DNA from: CBDVBD01 sp965372135
Lineage (GTDB): Bacteria > Electryoneota > RPQS01 > CBDVBD01
Length of the DNA: 52,504 nucleotides
Direction of reading: 5' to 3'
Assembly (NCBI GenBank): GCA_965372135.1
Contig: CBDVBD010000002.1
Location: forward strand, 1 to 52,504
The number at the start of each line of letters is the position of its first letter. The first letter of the stretch is position 1. The notes below the pieces were generated by a model, which saw only the letters and a list, made by a program, of their open reading frames with translations, was not told the DNA's origin and ran no database searches. The position numbers and the translations under genes are program-made. Of this stretch, positions 43,672-52,504 are shown piece by piece.

Positions 43672-45246
43672 CTATGTTTTTTTGTTATTTTTCGATTCTG
43701 CTGAAGAAATTAAGTAGTAAACTGTGTCCAACAGTAGAATAAGCTTAATAGAGTTTTCTTCAGTGTATATAGCATCATCATATTTTCCGTGTCCAACTAC
43801 ATGTCGATTGGGAAATGATCGATCTATTTCCTCATTCCATTTTTTGAATGATTTTAGAACTGGACCATCATATATAAAATCAATGGTTGATTCAACGATT
43901 TTATTATAGGTAAATGTTGAAGGTAATCCCTGAAGTGTTATGTCTTTGAATTTCTTTGCCTTTGATTCCAATCTCCACGGAACCTCTTTTTCATGCACTT
44001 TTGTGCTTATCCAATCAGTAATTATTCCCTCTAATTGAGGAATCAATGCATGTATACTCAAATGAAATTTCCTGTCCTTGTGAGCAGATAATGATTGTTC
44101 AATTAATTCTTTTCGATGATTGAATTCTCTCGATGTCCACCATTTATTGACCAAACCATCAATAAACTCAGCATTGCAGTATTCCTTTAATAAGTTAATT
44201 GCTCCGTTCATGTCATTGTTTTCTATCATCCTAGTTATTTCACTTTGCGGATATGGCAACAATGCTGGAATTACCCATAATCCAACACTACGCAGAAGAT
44301 CCTTAAATTTCTGGTATATCCCGATAACATTTTCTACGAGGATCTTGCGTAGAGAGTCTAATACTGCGCCTTCCAATAACCACTGATCTGCTTTTGATTT
44401 TGGAAATTCTTCCGGGTAGTTTGGGGTGAAATCAAATAATACTTCAAAAGTTTTTGGTTCACCTGTTGGATAAAGATAAACAAAGGCAACTCTTTTTCCA
44501 TTCACTTCTGGCGCCCATACTTTATCTATTGATATAATTTCATTTATATATAAGAGATCTCCTTTCTCCATTTTACGAGGTTTTGAAAGTTGTAATTTCA
44601 TTTTCCATCCGATTTCATCATTGAACTGAACAATTGGATCAGAATCTTTTGGCAGTTTTATTAAACACGCAGAAATAACAAAATTCTCAGGCAGTTGGTC
44701 ATTTTTTTTTCTTTTTTCCAATTCGGGTTTTATCCACATATCTTCTGCTTGCTGAAAAAATGAAATTGCGCTCTCTTTACTCAACGATTTCATTTCTTTA
44801 CTTAACGTCACCATTGTGTCTTTTTCTATTTTTTGTATTTCAGCTTTCCGAAACATAAACTTCAACCCCGACCACGTTGCATCGATCGCACAAATCTTTA
44901 CATCCACCAATCCCGCATCCAACCCCACCTGCTGCACCACATGTTGCGACAGATCCGTTGATACTTTCGATGCCTTTTTGGGCCACGCCACCCACAACAT
45001 TCCCTTCGGCGCCAATCGCGATGCCAGTCTACTAAACTGTTTCCGAAGATCCTTTTTGTTTACTACGAACAGCACCACGAAATCCAGATTCTTCGCTCTG
45101 GGTGACAGGAATTTAACCCCGGGAGGAATTTCCCCCATCCTGGTTTCGAATCCTTCAGGATGGTTGCAAAGAACCACCCGGAAGTTCTCCTTGATCCCCA
45201 TCTTCAGCACTAACGGCTTATCTAAATATACAACCATATCGAACAC
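43672..45246 (-). CDS. Fusion of a DUF3052-like domain to a HEPN-like domain protein
   Basis: 524 residues. Residues 1-134 look like DUF3052 (GIKENFRVVLCNHPEGFE; GMLWVAWPKKASKVSTDL; CAIDATWSGLKFMF). Residues about 135-390 are unfamiliar, with a WKMKLQLSKPRKM segment. The C-terminus (about 395-515) is helical and ends in FPNRHVVGHGKYDDA, holding an RX4H motif (Arg481-His486) and the helix SIKLILLLDTVYYLI, typical of HEPN ribonuclease-type domains of abortive-infection proteins. DNA coding the last 390 residues is strikingly AT-rich, while the DUF3052 part is not; the break lies near 44,840. An RNase or defence role is inference. Start GTG at 45246 or ATG at 45237. Confidence 0.7.
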   Translation of the reverse strand: MFDMVVYLDKPLVLKMGIKENFRVVLCNHPEGFETRMGEIPPGVKFLSPRAKNLDFVVLFVVNKKDLRKQFSRLASRLAPKGMLWVAWPKKASKVSTDLSQHVVQQVGLDAGLVDVKICAIDATWSGLKFMFRKAEIQKIEKDTMVTLSKEMKSLSKESAISFFQQAEDMWIKPELEKRKKNDQLPENFVISACLIKLPKDSDPIVQFNDEIGWKMKLQLSKPRKMEKGDLLYINEIISIDKVWAPEVNGKRVAFVYLYPTGEPKTFEVLFDFTPNYPEEFPKSKADQWLLEGAVLDSLRKILVENVIGIYQKFKDLLRSVGLWVIPALLPYPQSEITRMIENNDMNGAINLLKEYCNAEFIDGLVNKWWTSREFNHRKELIEQSLSAHKDRKFHLSIHALIPQLEGIITDWISTKVHEKEVPWRLESKAKKFKDITLQGLPSTFTYNKIVESTIDFIYDGPVLKSFKKWNEEIDRSFPNRHVVGHGKYDDAIYTEENSIKLILLLDTVYYLISSAESKNNKKT

Positions 45247-45290
45247 AATCCCATTTATATGGTCGGGTATCCTGGTTTTCTCAATTTTAT

Positions 45291-45327
45291 CTCCCCCCCG
45301 GTTCCCGGGGGGGATTAAGGGGGGGGG
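45291..45327. repeat. C-run/G-run hairpin repeat, copy 2
   Basis: Seven C, GG, loop TTC, CC and seven G, then ATTAA and nine G. Same layout as 16602-16636 with the loop inverted. Confidence 0.75.
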
Positions 45328-45377
45328 ACTTTCACACCTTTATACCTTCACATCCACCAATCCTTAGCGCCCTCTGC

Positions 45378-45403
45378 AGCTTGTCCCGATTCGTCGGGAA
45401 GCT
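45378..45403. terminator. Hairpin after the M23-domain protein gene
   Basis: AGCTT-TCCCGA pairs with TCGGGA-AGCT over a TTCG loop, with one G bulged. It lies 29 nt past the stop codon of the M23 gene on the minus strand. No T tract follows, so it may instead be a dispersed palindrome. Confidence 0.45.
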
Positions 45404-45431
45404 TTGCGCGAGTGTTTCCCCATGCAAGCCA

Positions 45432-47672
45432 TCATCGCACCAATAACATTTTCCGGACTTCAGTAAAATCCCTCACGGATAATTGGTAAAAATAAATTCC
45501 GCTCGCTAATCTGCCACCGTCGAATAATAAATCATAAATGCCCGCTTCCCGATACCCATCCACCAATGTCCGGACTTTCCGTCCCTGCAAATCATACACC
45601 ATTAGCGAAACAATTCCCGCACTTGGAATCGTGTAGCATATCCTGGTGCTCGGATTGAACGGATTAGGGTAATTTTGCGCTAAATGAAATTCGTATGGTA
45701 ACGGGATGCCTGGATCTGAAACCCTGAACGGATGGTTCCGGAACCGCACATCCATACTATCCACCGCAGAGTTCTCGTATTCATCGAATACTTCCACAAA
45801 TATCCGGTACTCCCCATCCGGATAATCCTCTGTGGCAAACGCCAAATCCAACTCCGTGGTGTCGATCAACGAATCTCCATTATTGTTGGTCAATATGTGA
45901 TGGTAGCTTCGGGTTGAATCCATCCAATGCGACGGTTCCAGAATCTCATCGTGTTTGTATATCACGCTGGCAAAAGGTTCATAATGCCCAGCACTATAAA
46001 AGTCGTATCGGTGGTTCAATATCTGCCCCAAAGTCCCTGGGAACACTGTGACCCCACTGTCGATATCCTCAACCCAATAATAAGTACGAAATGCCGGCGT
46101 TTGCCACCCAGTTAATCCCACATAATCCACCACCTTGACAATAATATCGATATCCCCATACAAACTGTCAGCGTCAAGGTAGTCACTGGTTTCGTTGGTG
46201 CAAAATGCAAACTTGGAATCCCAAAACACCGTGTCAATCACCGGCGCAATCCAATCGCTGTCCGGTTCCAAGGCAAGTAAGGGATTGAAATTAATCCCCC
46301 ATTGGTTGTCTTCATACAGCCACACCAACCCCGAATCATGAATCTCCACAAAATGGATATGCCCCCAGTCTTCCGTCCACTCGACAATATCTCCAAGATA
46401 ATCATGCACTTCCACCGTATCCCCCACCTCCACCTGGATCGATTCTTCCACTAAATGCGCGTACAACCACCCATCAGACCAACCCGCCGATTGTTCAGGA
46501 CTCACCGCTGTTCGCCAATAACGCGATCCCCCAGTCGTCAACACCAACTTGACAATCCCTGCTTCCACCGCATACGTTGGCTCCTCAATCGGCACAATCA
46601 TATCCAACCCTTGATGCAGATAAGAAAAATCACCTGCCCCCATATGCTGCTCGTAATAATTCCACACCGTGTGCATACTGTCAAATGGCATAAAGGGCCA
46701 GGGAATCGGATCCTGTCTGTTATCAAATGGTGCCGACTGCTTTGATCGTACTGGCTGTGGAATTTCCTTCGTTGCCATTTCCCGATCCAATATCACCTTC
46801 CCCGACTGCGAATATACCCTAATAACCCCCTTGGAATATTCCCTATTCCGGTAATGAACGCCAGTCGCGATTTTCCCGTCATATAACATCAAATCCCGGA
46901 AAGATTGCTTTCCCCTAAGCTGATTTTCAATTAGCAAAGTTCCATCAATTAACGAAAACACCTTCAACCATGACTTATCGATCGCCGCCACCAAACCCAG
47001 TTCGGAAGAAACGCATACTTTCCGAGTATATTGATACCCGGTCTGAATTTCCTGAACAAACTTGTCATCCCGATATATCCGAATAACATTTTCACTCGCC
47101 ACCACCACCCACCGATCATCCTCGGAAATCGCAAATTGAAATCCTTTATCGTACTGAAAAACTTGATGATCCGGCACTGTTATTACATACAATCCATCCG
47201 GCGTACCCACACCAAACTTATTGCCTGATGGCGAAAATCCAAACCGGAAAGCCCCTACAAACGATTCGCTAAACAGTAGTTGCCCGGTTCTCTCATAGAA
47301 ATGAATTGTCAATTCCTGTGCGAAATGCTTAGAGTGATCGAAAAACACCACCACCCCCGAATTGGAAACCATCACATCAGAACCGGGCGCGATAGGAAGA
47401 GAAAACAATCGTTCCTCTGCAAACAACTGAAAATTAGTTAATTCTCGCACTTCATCCCCCACACCACCAATCTCGTAAGTACACCAATACCGCCCATTAT
47501 CAGACACCTTCCCACACCCAAGAACCGGGATCTCCGAAACAAATGTCCCATTGAACGACACCTCAGGGTATTCCTCAATGGGATTCACCTCACCTCCACA
47601 TAGCGCCTGTGCCAGGAAATAAACCAATAAAAGAATCCCTGTCACCACAAATCCTCTGTAAGCAGTAATCAT
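45432..47672 (-). CDS. Secreted M23-domain (LytM) protein with beta-propeller-like region and C-terminal sorting tail
   Basis: About 746 residues from the ATG at 47672 (GGAG 6 nt upstream). A signal peptide (GILLLVYFLAQALC) precedes a beta-propeller-like region (about 30-310). The M23 domain has HQGLD (His353, Asp357) and GHIHF (His438, His440), the full Zn2+ ligand set, so endopeptidase activity on peptidoglycan or proteins is possible. A beta-rich stretch leads to the last 85 residues, which start AQNYPNPFNPSTR and end LVR. This is the type IX-style secretion tail of FCB bacteria. It probably acts at the cell surface. Confidence 0.85.
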   Translation of the reverse strand: MITAYRGFVVTGILLLVYFLAQALCGGEVNPIEEYPEVSFNGTFVSEIPVLGCGKVSDNGRYWCTYEIGGVGDEVRELTNFQLFAEERLFSLPIAPGSDVMVSNSGVVVFFDHSKHFAQELTIHFYERTGQLLFSESFVGAFRFGFSPSGNKFGVGTPDGLYVITVPDHQVFQYDKGFQFAISEDDRWVVVASENVIRIYRDDKFVQEIQTGYQYTRKVCVSSELGLVAAIDKSWLKVFSLIDGTLLIENQLRGKQSFRDLMLYDGKIATGVHYRNREYSKGVIRVYSQSGKVILDREMATKEIPQPVRSKQSAPFDNRQDPIPWPFMPFDSMHTVWNYYEQHMGAGDFSYLHQGLDMIVPIEEPTYAVEAGIVKLVLTTGGSRYWRTAVSPEQSAGWSDGWLYAHLVEESIQVEVGDTVEVHDYLGDIVEWTEDWGHIHFVEIHDSGLVWLYEDNQWGINFNPLLALEPDSDWIAPVIDTVFWDSKFAFCTNETSDYLDADSLYGDIDIIVKVVDYVGLTGWQTPAFRTYYWVEDIDSGVTVFPGTLGQILNHRYDFYSAGHYEPFASVIYKHDEILEPSHWMDSTRSYHHILTNNNGDSLIDTTELDLAFATEDYPDGEYRIFVEVFDEYENSAVDSMDVRFRNHPFRVSDPGIPLPYEFHLAQNYPNPFNPSTRICYTIPSAGIVSLMVYDLQGRKVRTLVDGYREAGIYDLLFDGGRLASGIYFYQLSVRDFTEVRKMLLVR

Positions 47673-47706
47673 TAGAGACTCCAAACAAATTGTGCGTTAC
47701 CATCCA

Positions 47707-50091
47707 TTATTTTATCTTCGCCAACGCCATCGTGGTACTGATAATCACATCCGGATTCAGCGAAATCGAATCGATCTTATGTTTGACCAGAAATTTCGCA
47801 AAATCAGGAAAATCCGATGGCGCCTGACCGCAAATCCCAATTTTCCGCTTATACTTCTTCGCCGTTTTAATCACATCGGCAATCATTCGCCGGACCGCTT
47901 CGTTGTTTTCGTCCCCCACATGCGCAATCAACCCGGAATCCCGGTCCAATCCCAGCGTCAACTGCGTCAAATCGTTCGACCCAATCGAAAAGCCATCGAA
48001 AATCTCCGCAAACTTATCCGCCAGGATCACATTCGACGGAATTTCACACATCACGTATATTTCCAATCCGTTCTTGCCTTGCTTGAGTCCGTTGTCCGCC
48101 AAAGCTTTTATCACTTGTTTGCCTTCTTCTACCGTCCGGCAAAACGGCACCATCACCTTCACATTGTTCAGTCCCATCTCATCACGCACCTGTTTCAAAG
48201 CCTGACATTCCAAATCGAACGCCGGACGATACTCCGGGTCACAGTACCTTGATGCTCCCCGCCATCCGATCATCGGATTCCGCTCTTCCGGCTCGAATTC
48301 CCTGCCCCCCACCAAATCCGCATATTCGTTCGAGCGAAAATCCGCTAACCGCACCACGACTTCCTTCGGATAAAAAGCCGCTGCAATCGTTGCCACCCCA
48401 TGTGCCAGCTTATCCACATAGTACTCTTTCTTGTCGGAATACCCCGCCGTTATCTTTTCAATCTGCTTTTTTGCAGCCTTATCTTTCAGGTTCGGATAGT
48501 TCACCAACGCCATCGGATGCACTTTAATATACGAATTAATAATAAATTCCTCGCGTGCCAATCCCACCCCATCATTGGGAATTTGCGACATCTGAAACGC
48601 TAATTCCGGCGTCCCCAATATCATCTTTATTTGTGTATGATCCGGTCGTTTCAACTGATCTAATTTCGTGTGAGTCACCTTAAACGGCAATTTCCCTTCA
48701 TACACATTCCCCACATCCCCTTCCGCACATGATACTGTTATCATCTTCCCCTGAGGTATCTTATCCGTCGCCTTTTCAGCACCCACTATCGCCGGGATTC
48801 CCAATTCCCGGCTGATAATCGCCGCATGGGACGTCCTTCCCCCTTCGTTGGTGACAATAGCCGCCGCATTCTTCATAATCGGTTCCCAATCCGGATCCGT
48901 CATATACGTCACCAGCACTTCCCCTTTTTCGAACCGCTTGATATGTTTCACATCACGAATCACATTGGACAATCCCACCCCGATCTTGGAACCCGCTGGA
49001 GAGCCCGTCACTAATAATCTCCCCGTCTTTTCCAACGAATACTGCTCCAATACATTGCTTTCCCGCTGCGAAATCACCGTCTCCGGACGTGCCTGCACAA
49101 TGAATAGCTCTCCGGTGAGTCCATCTTTTGCCCATTCGATATCCATCGGCTTGAATCCGTTGGATTCTGTCGAATAGTGATCTTCGATAATCTTCGCCCA
49201 CTTCGCCAACTGCAGCACTTCCTCATCGCTAATAGAAAACTGAACGCGTTCCTTTTTAGGCGCTGACACCGTTTTCACCAGCACATTATTCGAGCCATAC
49301 ACCACTTTGGTGCGTTTCGTGCCCAATGACTTCGACACAATCGCATTGAATCCTTTTTCCATTGTCGGTTTATGCACATAAAATTCATCCGGACTCACCG
49401 CCCCTTGCACAATTCCTTCCCCCAAACCGTACGCCGAATTCAGCAAAATTATTTCCCGATGCCCCGATTCGGTATCGATGGTAAAAATCACTCCCGAAGC
49501 CGCCAGATCCGACCGTACCATCTTCATCACACAAATCGACAATCCGATATTGAAATGATCGAATTTCTTATTCTCCCGGTATGATAATGCCCGGTCGGTA
49601 AACATCGACGCATAACACCGCCGGCACGCATCGAGCAGTGCCCTTACTCCCCGGATATTCAAAAAAGTATCGTGCTGACCCGCGAACGACGCAGTCGCTA
49701 AATCTTCCGCAGTCCCCGATGATCTCACTGCTACATCAACATTCGTGCGGTATTACTGCTCCAACTTCCGGTAATTCTCCGTGATTGCCTGTTTCACTTC
49801 TCGCGGCAATGGTTGCGTGCGAATCAATTCCCGCACCTTGTGACCCCGCCGCTGCAAATTATGAATATTATCCGTGTTCAAATCGGACAGGATACTCTGG
49901 ATTTCCTCTTGTATGCCCGCTTGCTCGATAAATTGAGAATACGCTTCCGTCGTAATTGCAAATCCGTTGGGTACATTCACACCTTTGCTGTCGAGTTTCT
50001 GGTACAATTCCCCCAATGATGCGCTTTTGCCGCCTACCAACTGTATGTCCTTAATGTTGATGTCCTCAAACCAGCGAATTAAATCTGCCAT
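47707..50091 (-). pseudogene. ppsA: Phosphoenolpyruvate synthase gene interrupted by an in-frame TAA
   Basis: The whole 794-residue length of PpsA is present in one frame, but codon 113 is TAA (49755-49753). The first piece (112 residues, GGKSASLGELYQKL) ends in YRKLEQ. The frame then runs YRTNVDVAVRSSGTAED onward without a gap. The swivelling-domain His (GGRTSHAAII) and the late catalytic Cys (GICGQAPSD) are intact. A GTG at 49728 could start the second piece but has no ribosome site. PpsA makes PEP from pyruvate and ATP for gluconeogenesis. The stop may be a recent mutation or a sequence error. Since TAA is used as a normal stop elsewhere, recoding is not expected. Confidence 0.88.
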
Positions 50092-50164
50092 GCATTTGTG
50101 CTCCTTACTTGTACCCTCATCCTATTCTCTTGTCGTATTAGCAGCTTATTTTATTCATACAATC

Positions 50165-51421
50165 TTAAGCAGTCTTCTTCATCGTATTTAAGAATGATGA
50201 TCGCAACGCATCACTCATCAACGCCCTCTTCACCGGTGGCAGCTTCAAAAATCCACCCACCACTCCCCGCATAAACTTATGACTCAATCGCCCCGGGTCG
50301 CTGAACATCTGGTTCTGCAATGTCCCCCGTTCTAAACACTGCAATATCACCCGTTCCATCGTATCTTCCGGATGAATAACCTTCTGTTCCCGCTTCACCA
50401 ACCTCATCGCTCCCCTCGCACATCGCAATCCACACACTCCACACCCAATACAGATCGATCTGTCAATATTGGGAATCCCCTCATCCAGCATTTGGATAGC
50501 ATCGATCGGACACCCCTCTGCGCAAATCCCACATTCCGAACATTTATCCACATTGCATTCAGCAATGAACGTCGACGTCATCACCGTATTGGGATATCCG
50601 AACTGACTGATCCCCAGCAGGATATTACAACAGCAACCGCAGCAATGACACATAAACGAGATATTCTGTTTCACATTGTCGGCAGTCAGCACCAATCCCA
50701 GATCCTTCGACCGCGCCAAATTGTCCATCATTTCTTCTTTGGAGACCATCTTTGCTAAACCACGGCTTGACATCCATTCCGTCCCTTGTCCAAACGTACT
50801 GCATGTTTCCAACGGCACGTCACATGGCTTGGCATCCACATGCAGCTTCTCATGGCGGCAGGAACAGATTCCTATCGCAAATTTTGTTTCATTTTCGACA
50901 ATGGCGGTTGCCTTTTCGTAGTCCAATACCTCCACATATTCGCCATCGTTGATCGCATCTTCCCACGGCAGCGTCCTCAGCACAGAAATCTTCTCCCCAT
51001 GACGAAAATTGGCGTGATAGAATGCGCCCTCTTCGGACAAATATTGATGGAACAGCTTCGCCCATTCTTTGTAGTGCAGTTCCCCCCGGGTACGCATCAT
51101 GGTAAATTCAAAAATCCCAATCACCATCGGCGAAATCATATACCGGTATCCACCCGGCAGCTTCAAATCCATCACCAAGCCTTTTTCGGCAAGGTTTTCC
51201 AGGATCGGTTGCAGCTTGGCACGATGGTATTTAGTGGTTTTCTCGACCTGATCCAACGTCGCCAATCCATATGGCATTTTCGCCACCACGTCCGCTTCTT
51301 CTTCGGTGTACAATTCCTTCAGGATTTTGTACAGCGTCTGGTTCCACGGCGCCCTCACCGTCAACCCATCGATCTTCCGACCCAGCTTCCGGTACACATC
51401 CTTCCCAACCATATGTCCCAT
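50165..51421 (-). CDS. Ferredoxin-domain protein with N-terminal helical/winged-helix region
   Basis: 418 residues from the ATG at 51421 (GGAGG 7 nt upstream; an in-frame start at 51463 is less likely). A winged-helix-like segment (about 40-110) precedes CSCRHEKLHVDAKPC, then CHCCGCCCN. Two [4Fe-4S] ferredoxin motifs follow (CSECGICAEGCP and CIGCGVCGLRCARG), and the C-terminus is helical. The cysteine-rich middle is seen in 4Fe-4S dicluster proteins of anaerobes that couple to heterodisulfide or redox sensing. Exact role unknown. It lies upstream of ppsA on the same strand. Confidence 0.8.
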   Translation of the reverse strand: MGHMVGKDVYRKLGRKIDGLTVRAPWNQTLYKILKELYTEEEADVVAKMPYGLATLDQVEKTTKYHRAKLQPILENLAEKGLVMDLKLPGGYRYMISPMVIGIFEFTMMRTRGELHYKEWAKLFHQYLSEEGAFYHANFRHGEKISVLRTLPWEDAINDGEYVEVLDYEKATAIVENETKFAIGICSCRHEKLHVDAKPCDVPLETCSTFGQGTEWMSSRGLAKMVSKEEMMDNLARSKDLGLVLTADNVKQNISFMCHCCGCCCNILLGISQFGYPNTVMTSTFIAECNVDKCSECGICAEGCPIDAIQMLDEGIPNIDRSICIGCGVCGLRCARGAMRLVKREQKVIHPEDTMERVILQCLERGTLQNQMFSDPGRLSHKFMRGVVGGFLKLPPVKRALMSDALRSSFLNTMKKTA

Positions 51422-51463
51422 ATAAAATCCTCCGTGTCTGTCATCCTGCCCCCTATTTGTCAT

Positions 51464-51775
51464 CCCGTCCGCCTGCTGGCGGAATGCGGGATCCAGTTCT
51501 TATCCCCCCTGCTATCTGCAGGGGGGAACAAAAGGGGGGTCATTCGTAAGTCGGGTTCCGAAGCGTGAAAGGAGCCGAAGGTCCGCTTTCTGGCGGACTT
51601 GTCCGGCCACTGACGGAAAACCCGACATCCATCTTAGCCCCAAAGGGGCACCACAGAGTATCCCGCATGGGCGGGAAACGACCCAGGTCTATGTACCTGT
51701 ATTAAACATCCAAGTCCTGAAGGGGCGCCACATTCTCATCGGGGTAAAACCCTATTTTCCCCTGATGAGATTTGG
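51464..51775. repeat. Intergenic cluster of palindromic dispersed-type repeats
   Basis: No gene. From left: a GTCATCCCG...CGGGATCC palindrome holding TCCGCC/GGCGGA, the third C-run/G-run hairpin (51502-51539: six C, TGC, TATCT, GCA, six G, then a second G run), a GTCCGC/GGCGGAC hairpin near 51,580, GCCCC-AAA-GGGGC near 51,637, and CCCGC/GCGGG near 51,665. Such mosaics are typical dispersed intergenic repeats. I see no coding frame. Confidence 0.65.
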
Positions 51776-52306
51776 TTATTCCGTCTCCATTTCCGGCGGC
51801 ACCAACGTAAATCCCAACTGCTGATAAAACGCCAACACATTCCAGAACGTTTCGTCTTCTACAATCTTCCCATTTGCCACCCGGGTAATCGCCATTCCGG
51901 TGAATTGCACTGTCCTGCCGGTGGGAGGTAGTTCCCCCAAGGGTCCTAATTGGGTGCCGGTAATAGTGTAGCGCGACCAGATGATATCGCCTTTCACCAT
52001 CACTTCCTCGATCACACCGTGGAAATCGGGAAACGTTTCTGTATTTTGCGGGATGAAATCCTTGAATGCTTGGATGCCCACCATTGGTTCTGGCAGAACC
52101 GGATATTTCAACACGCAATTCTTATCGAATATCTTATCCACCAGTTCCACGTTACCTTCGTTCATAATTTCCATATACCGGTCCAGCAGCATTCGCCCTT
52201 CTTCTTCCGTCATCCCCTGTGGCTGTTGTTGCTGTTGCTGACACCCAATGGCAAAACAAACCATCATCACAGCAACAAGAACTACCCTTAAATACTTACC
52301 CATCAT
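51776..52306 (-). CDS. SnoaL-like domain lipoprotein
   Basis: 176 residues. A lipoprotein signal peptide ends in AIGC, followed by a poly-Gln stretch. The body (about 40-165) has the SnoaL/ester cyclase pattern: RYMEIMNEGNVELVDKIFD, a central VGIQAFKDFI and TGMAITRVANGKIVED. It is a cone-shaped NTF2-like fold that may bind a hydrophobic ligand; the aldol cyclase activity of true SnoaL cannot be assumed. Two ATGs lie together at the start, after AGGAG. Confidence 0.82.
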   Translation of the reverse strand: MMGKYLRVVLVAVMMVCFAIGCQQQQQQPQGMTEEEGRMLLDRYMEIMNEGNVELVDKIFDKNCVLKYPVLPEPMVGIQAFKDFIPQNTETFPDFHGVIEEVMVKGDIIWSRYTITGTQLGPLGELPPTGRTVQFTGMAITRVANGKIVEDETFWNVLAFYQQLGFTLVPPEMETE

Positions 52307-52504
52307 TTTCTCCTCTCATTATGTTGATTACCTCTTATTATCAATTGTGATTATACTCGCCGGATTTTAAATACAGGAAGTCATCATATTAAAAAATGTT
52401 TTTTCAATGTTTTTTGGTTAACTTTTTTCTATTCTTTTTTGGTTTCGTTTTTTTTCTTTCATGATTATTGAGTGTGTCTATCATTTCATGAAATTAAGTT
52501 TTTT
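52307..52504. other. Right edge, no gene seen
   Basis: Very T-rich on the plus strand. On the minus strand a TATAAT lies about 45 nt before the lipoprotein start, with a poor -35, so the promoter here is uncertain. Confidence 0.4.

Noticed and set aside
49753..49755. The in-frame TAA in ppsA as a recoding event
   Set aside because: Selenocysteine uses UGA and pyrrolysine UAG. TAA ends many normal genes in this window, and no structure follows it.
51464..51775. The repeat-rich intergenic segment as a CRISPR array
   Set aside because: The palindromes differ from one another and are not regularly spaced.
51702..52118. A 138-codon minus-strand frame overlapping the SnoaL-like gene
   Set aside because: It is a different frame of the same DNA; the lipoprotein frame has a signal peptide, ribosome site and domain pattern.

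Overview
The window looks like chromosome from an uncultured bacterium of the FCB superphylum (KSB1, Calditrichota, Zixibacteria or Marinimicrobia-like lineages; I cannot fix the phylum). The signs are a secretion tail of the NYPNPFNP type, a gingipain-fold (C25) surface protease, two TonB-dependent outer-membrane receptors, several lipoproteins, and moderate G+C. Promoters fit a sigma70-like pattern with an unusually constant -10 (TATATT, exactly 17 nt from a TTGAnn -35), seen upstream of eleven transcription units. This is not the -33/-7 type usual in Bacteroidota.

Layout. 84-11,447 (minus): two paralogous phosphodiesterase/sulfatase-fold proteins, the C25 protease, a TonB receptor and a lipoprotein. 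11,812-12,582 (plus): a ZIP metal transporter. 12,704-19,000 (minus): a formate dehydrogenase operon, mobA-fdhD-fdhE-fdhA-fdhB. fdhA is one 999-residue selenoprotein gene read through an in-frame UGA followed by a canonical SECIS hairpin. 19,305-21,707 (plus): a second TonB receptor. 22,502-33,726 (plus): a glycolytic run (a phosphofructokinase with PPi-type residues, class II aldolase, gap, pgk, tpiA), then secG, tRNA-Leu(GAG), rpsU, a broken yqeY, cvpA and mutS2. An accessory island of about 1.6 kb sits between tpiA and secG. It is flanked by 74-nt direct repeats of the tpiA 3' end and carries an MNT antitoxin gene, a stub of its HEPN partner and a PD-(D/E)XK protein that ends in an attC-like site. 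33,849-52,306 (minus): outer-membrane, redox, methyltransferase, GT-C-like, protease and Fe-S genes, and a ppsA broken by an in-frame TAA.

The most notable item is a 61-residue gene at 36,749-36,934 that is easily missed. It encodes one membrane helix, then an in-frame UGA (Sec29), a downstream cysteine (Cys34) and an acidic/proline tail. A SECIS-like hairpin lies at the right distance, and a class V aminotransferase/cysteine-desulfurase-like gene follows 53 nt downstream. Since the same window has a clear selenoprotein FdhA, UGA recoding is credible here, and this may be an undescribed small membrane selenoprotein.

Other points of interest are a DUF3052-HEPN fusion with a sharp composition break, an in-frame internal deletion remnant of a cupin gene, a thioredoxin-fold protein whose CxxC has become SPEC, C-run hairpin repeats in three places, and a 16-nt initiation-region element shared by the pfk and rpsU promoters.
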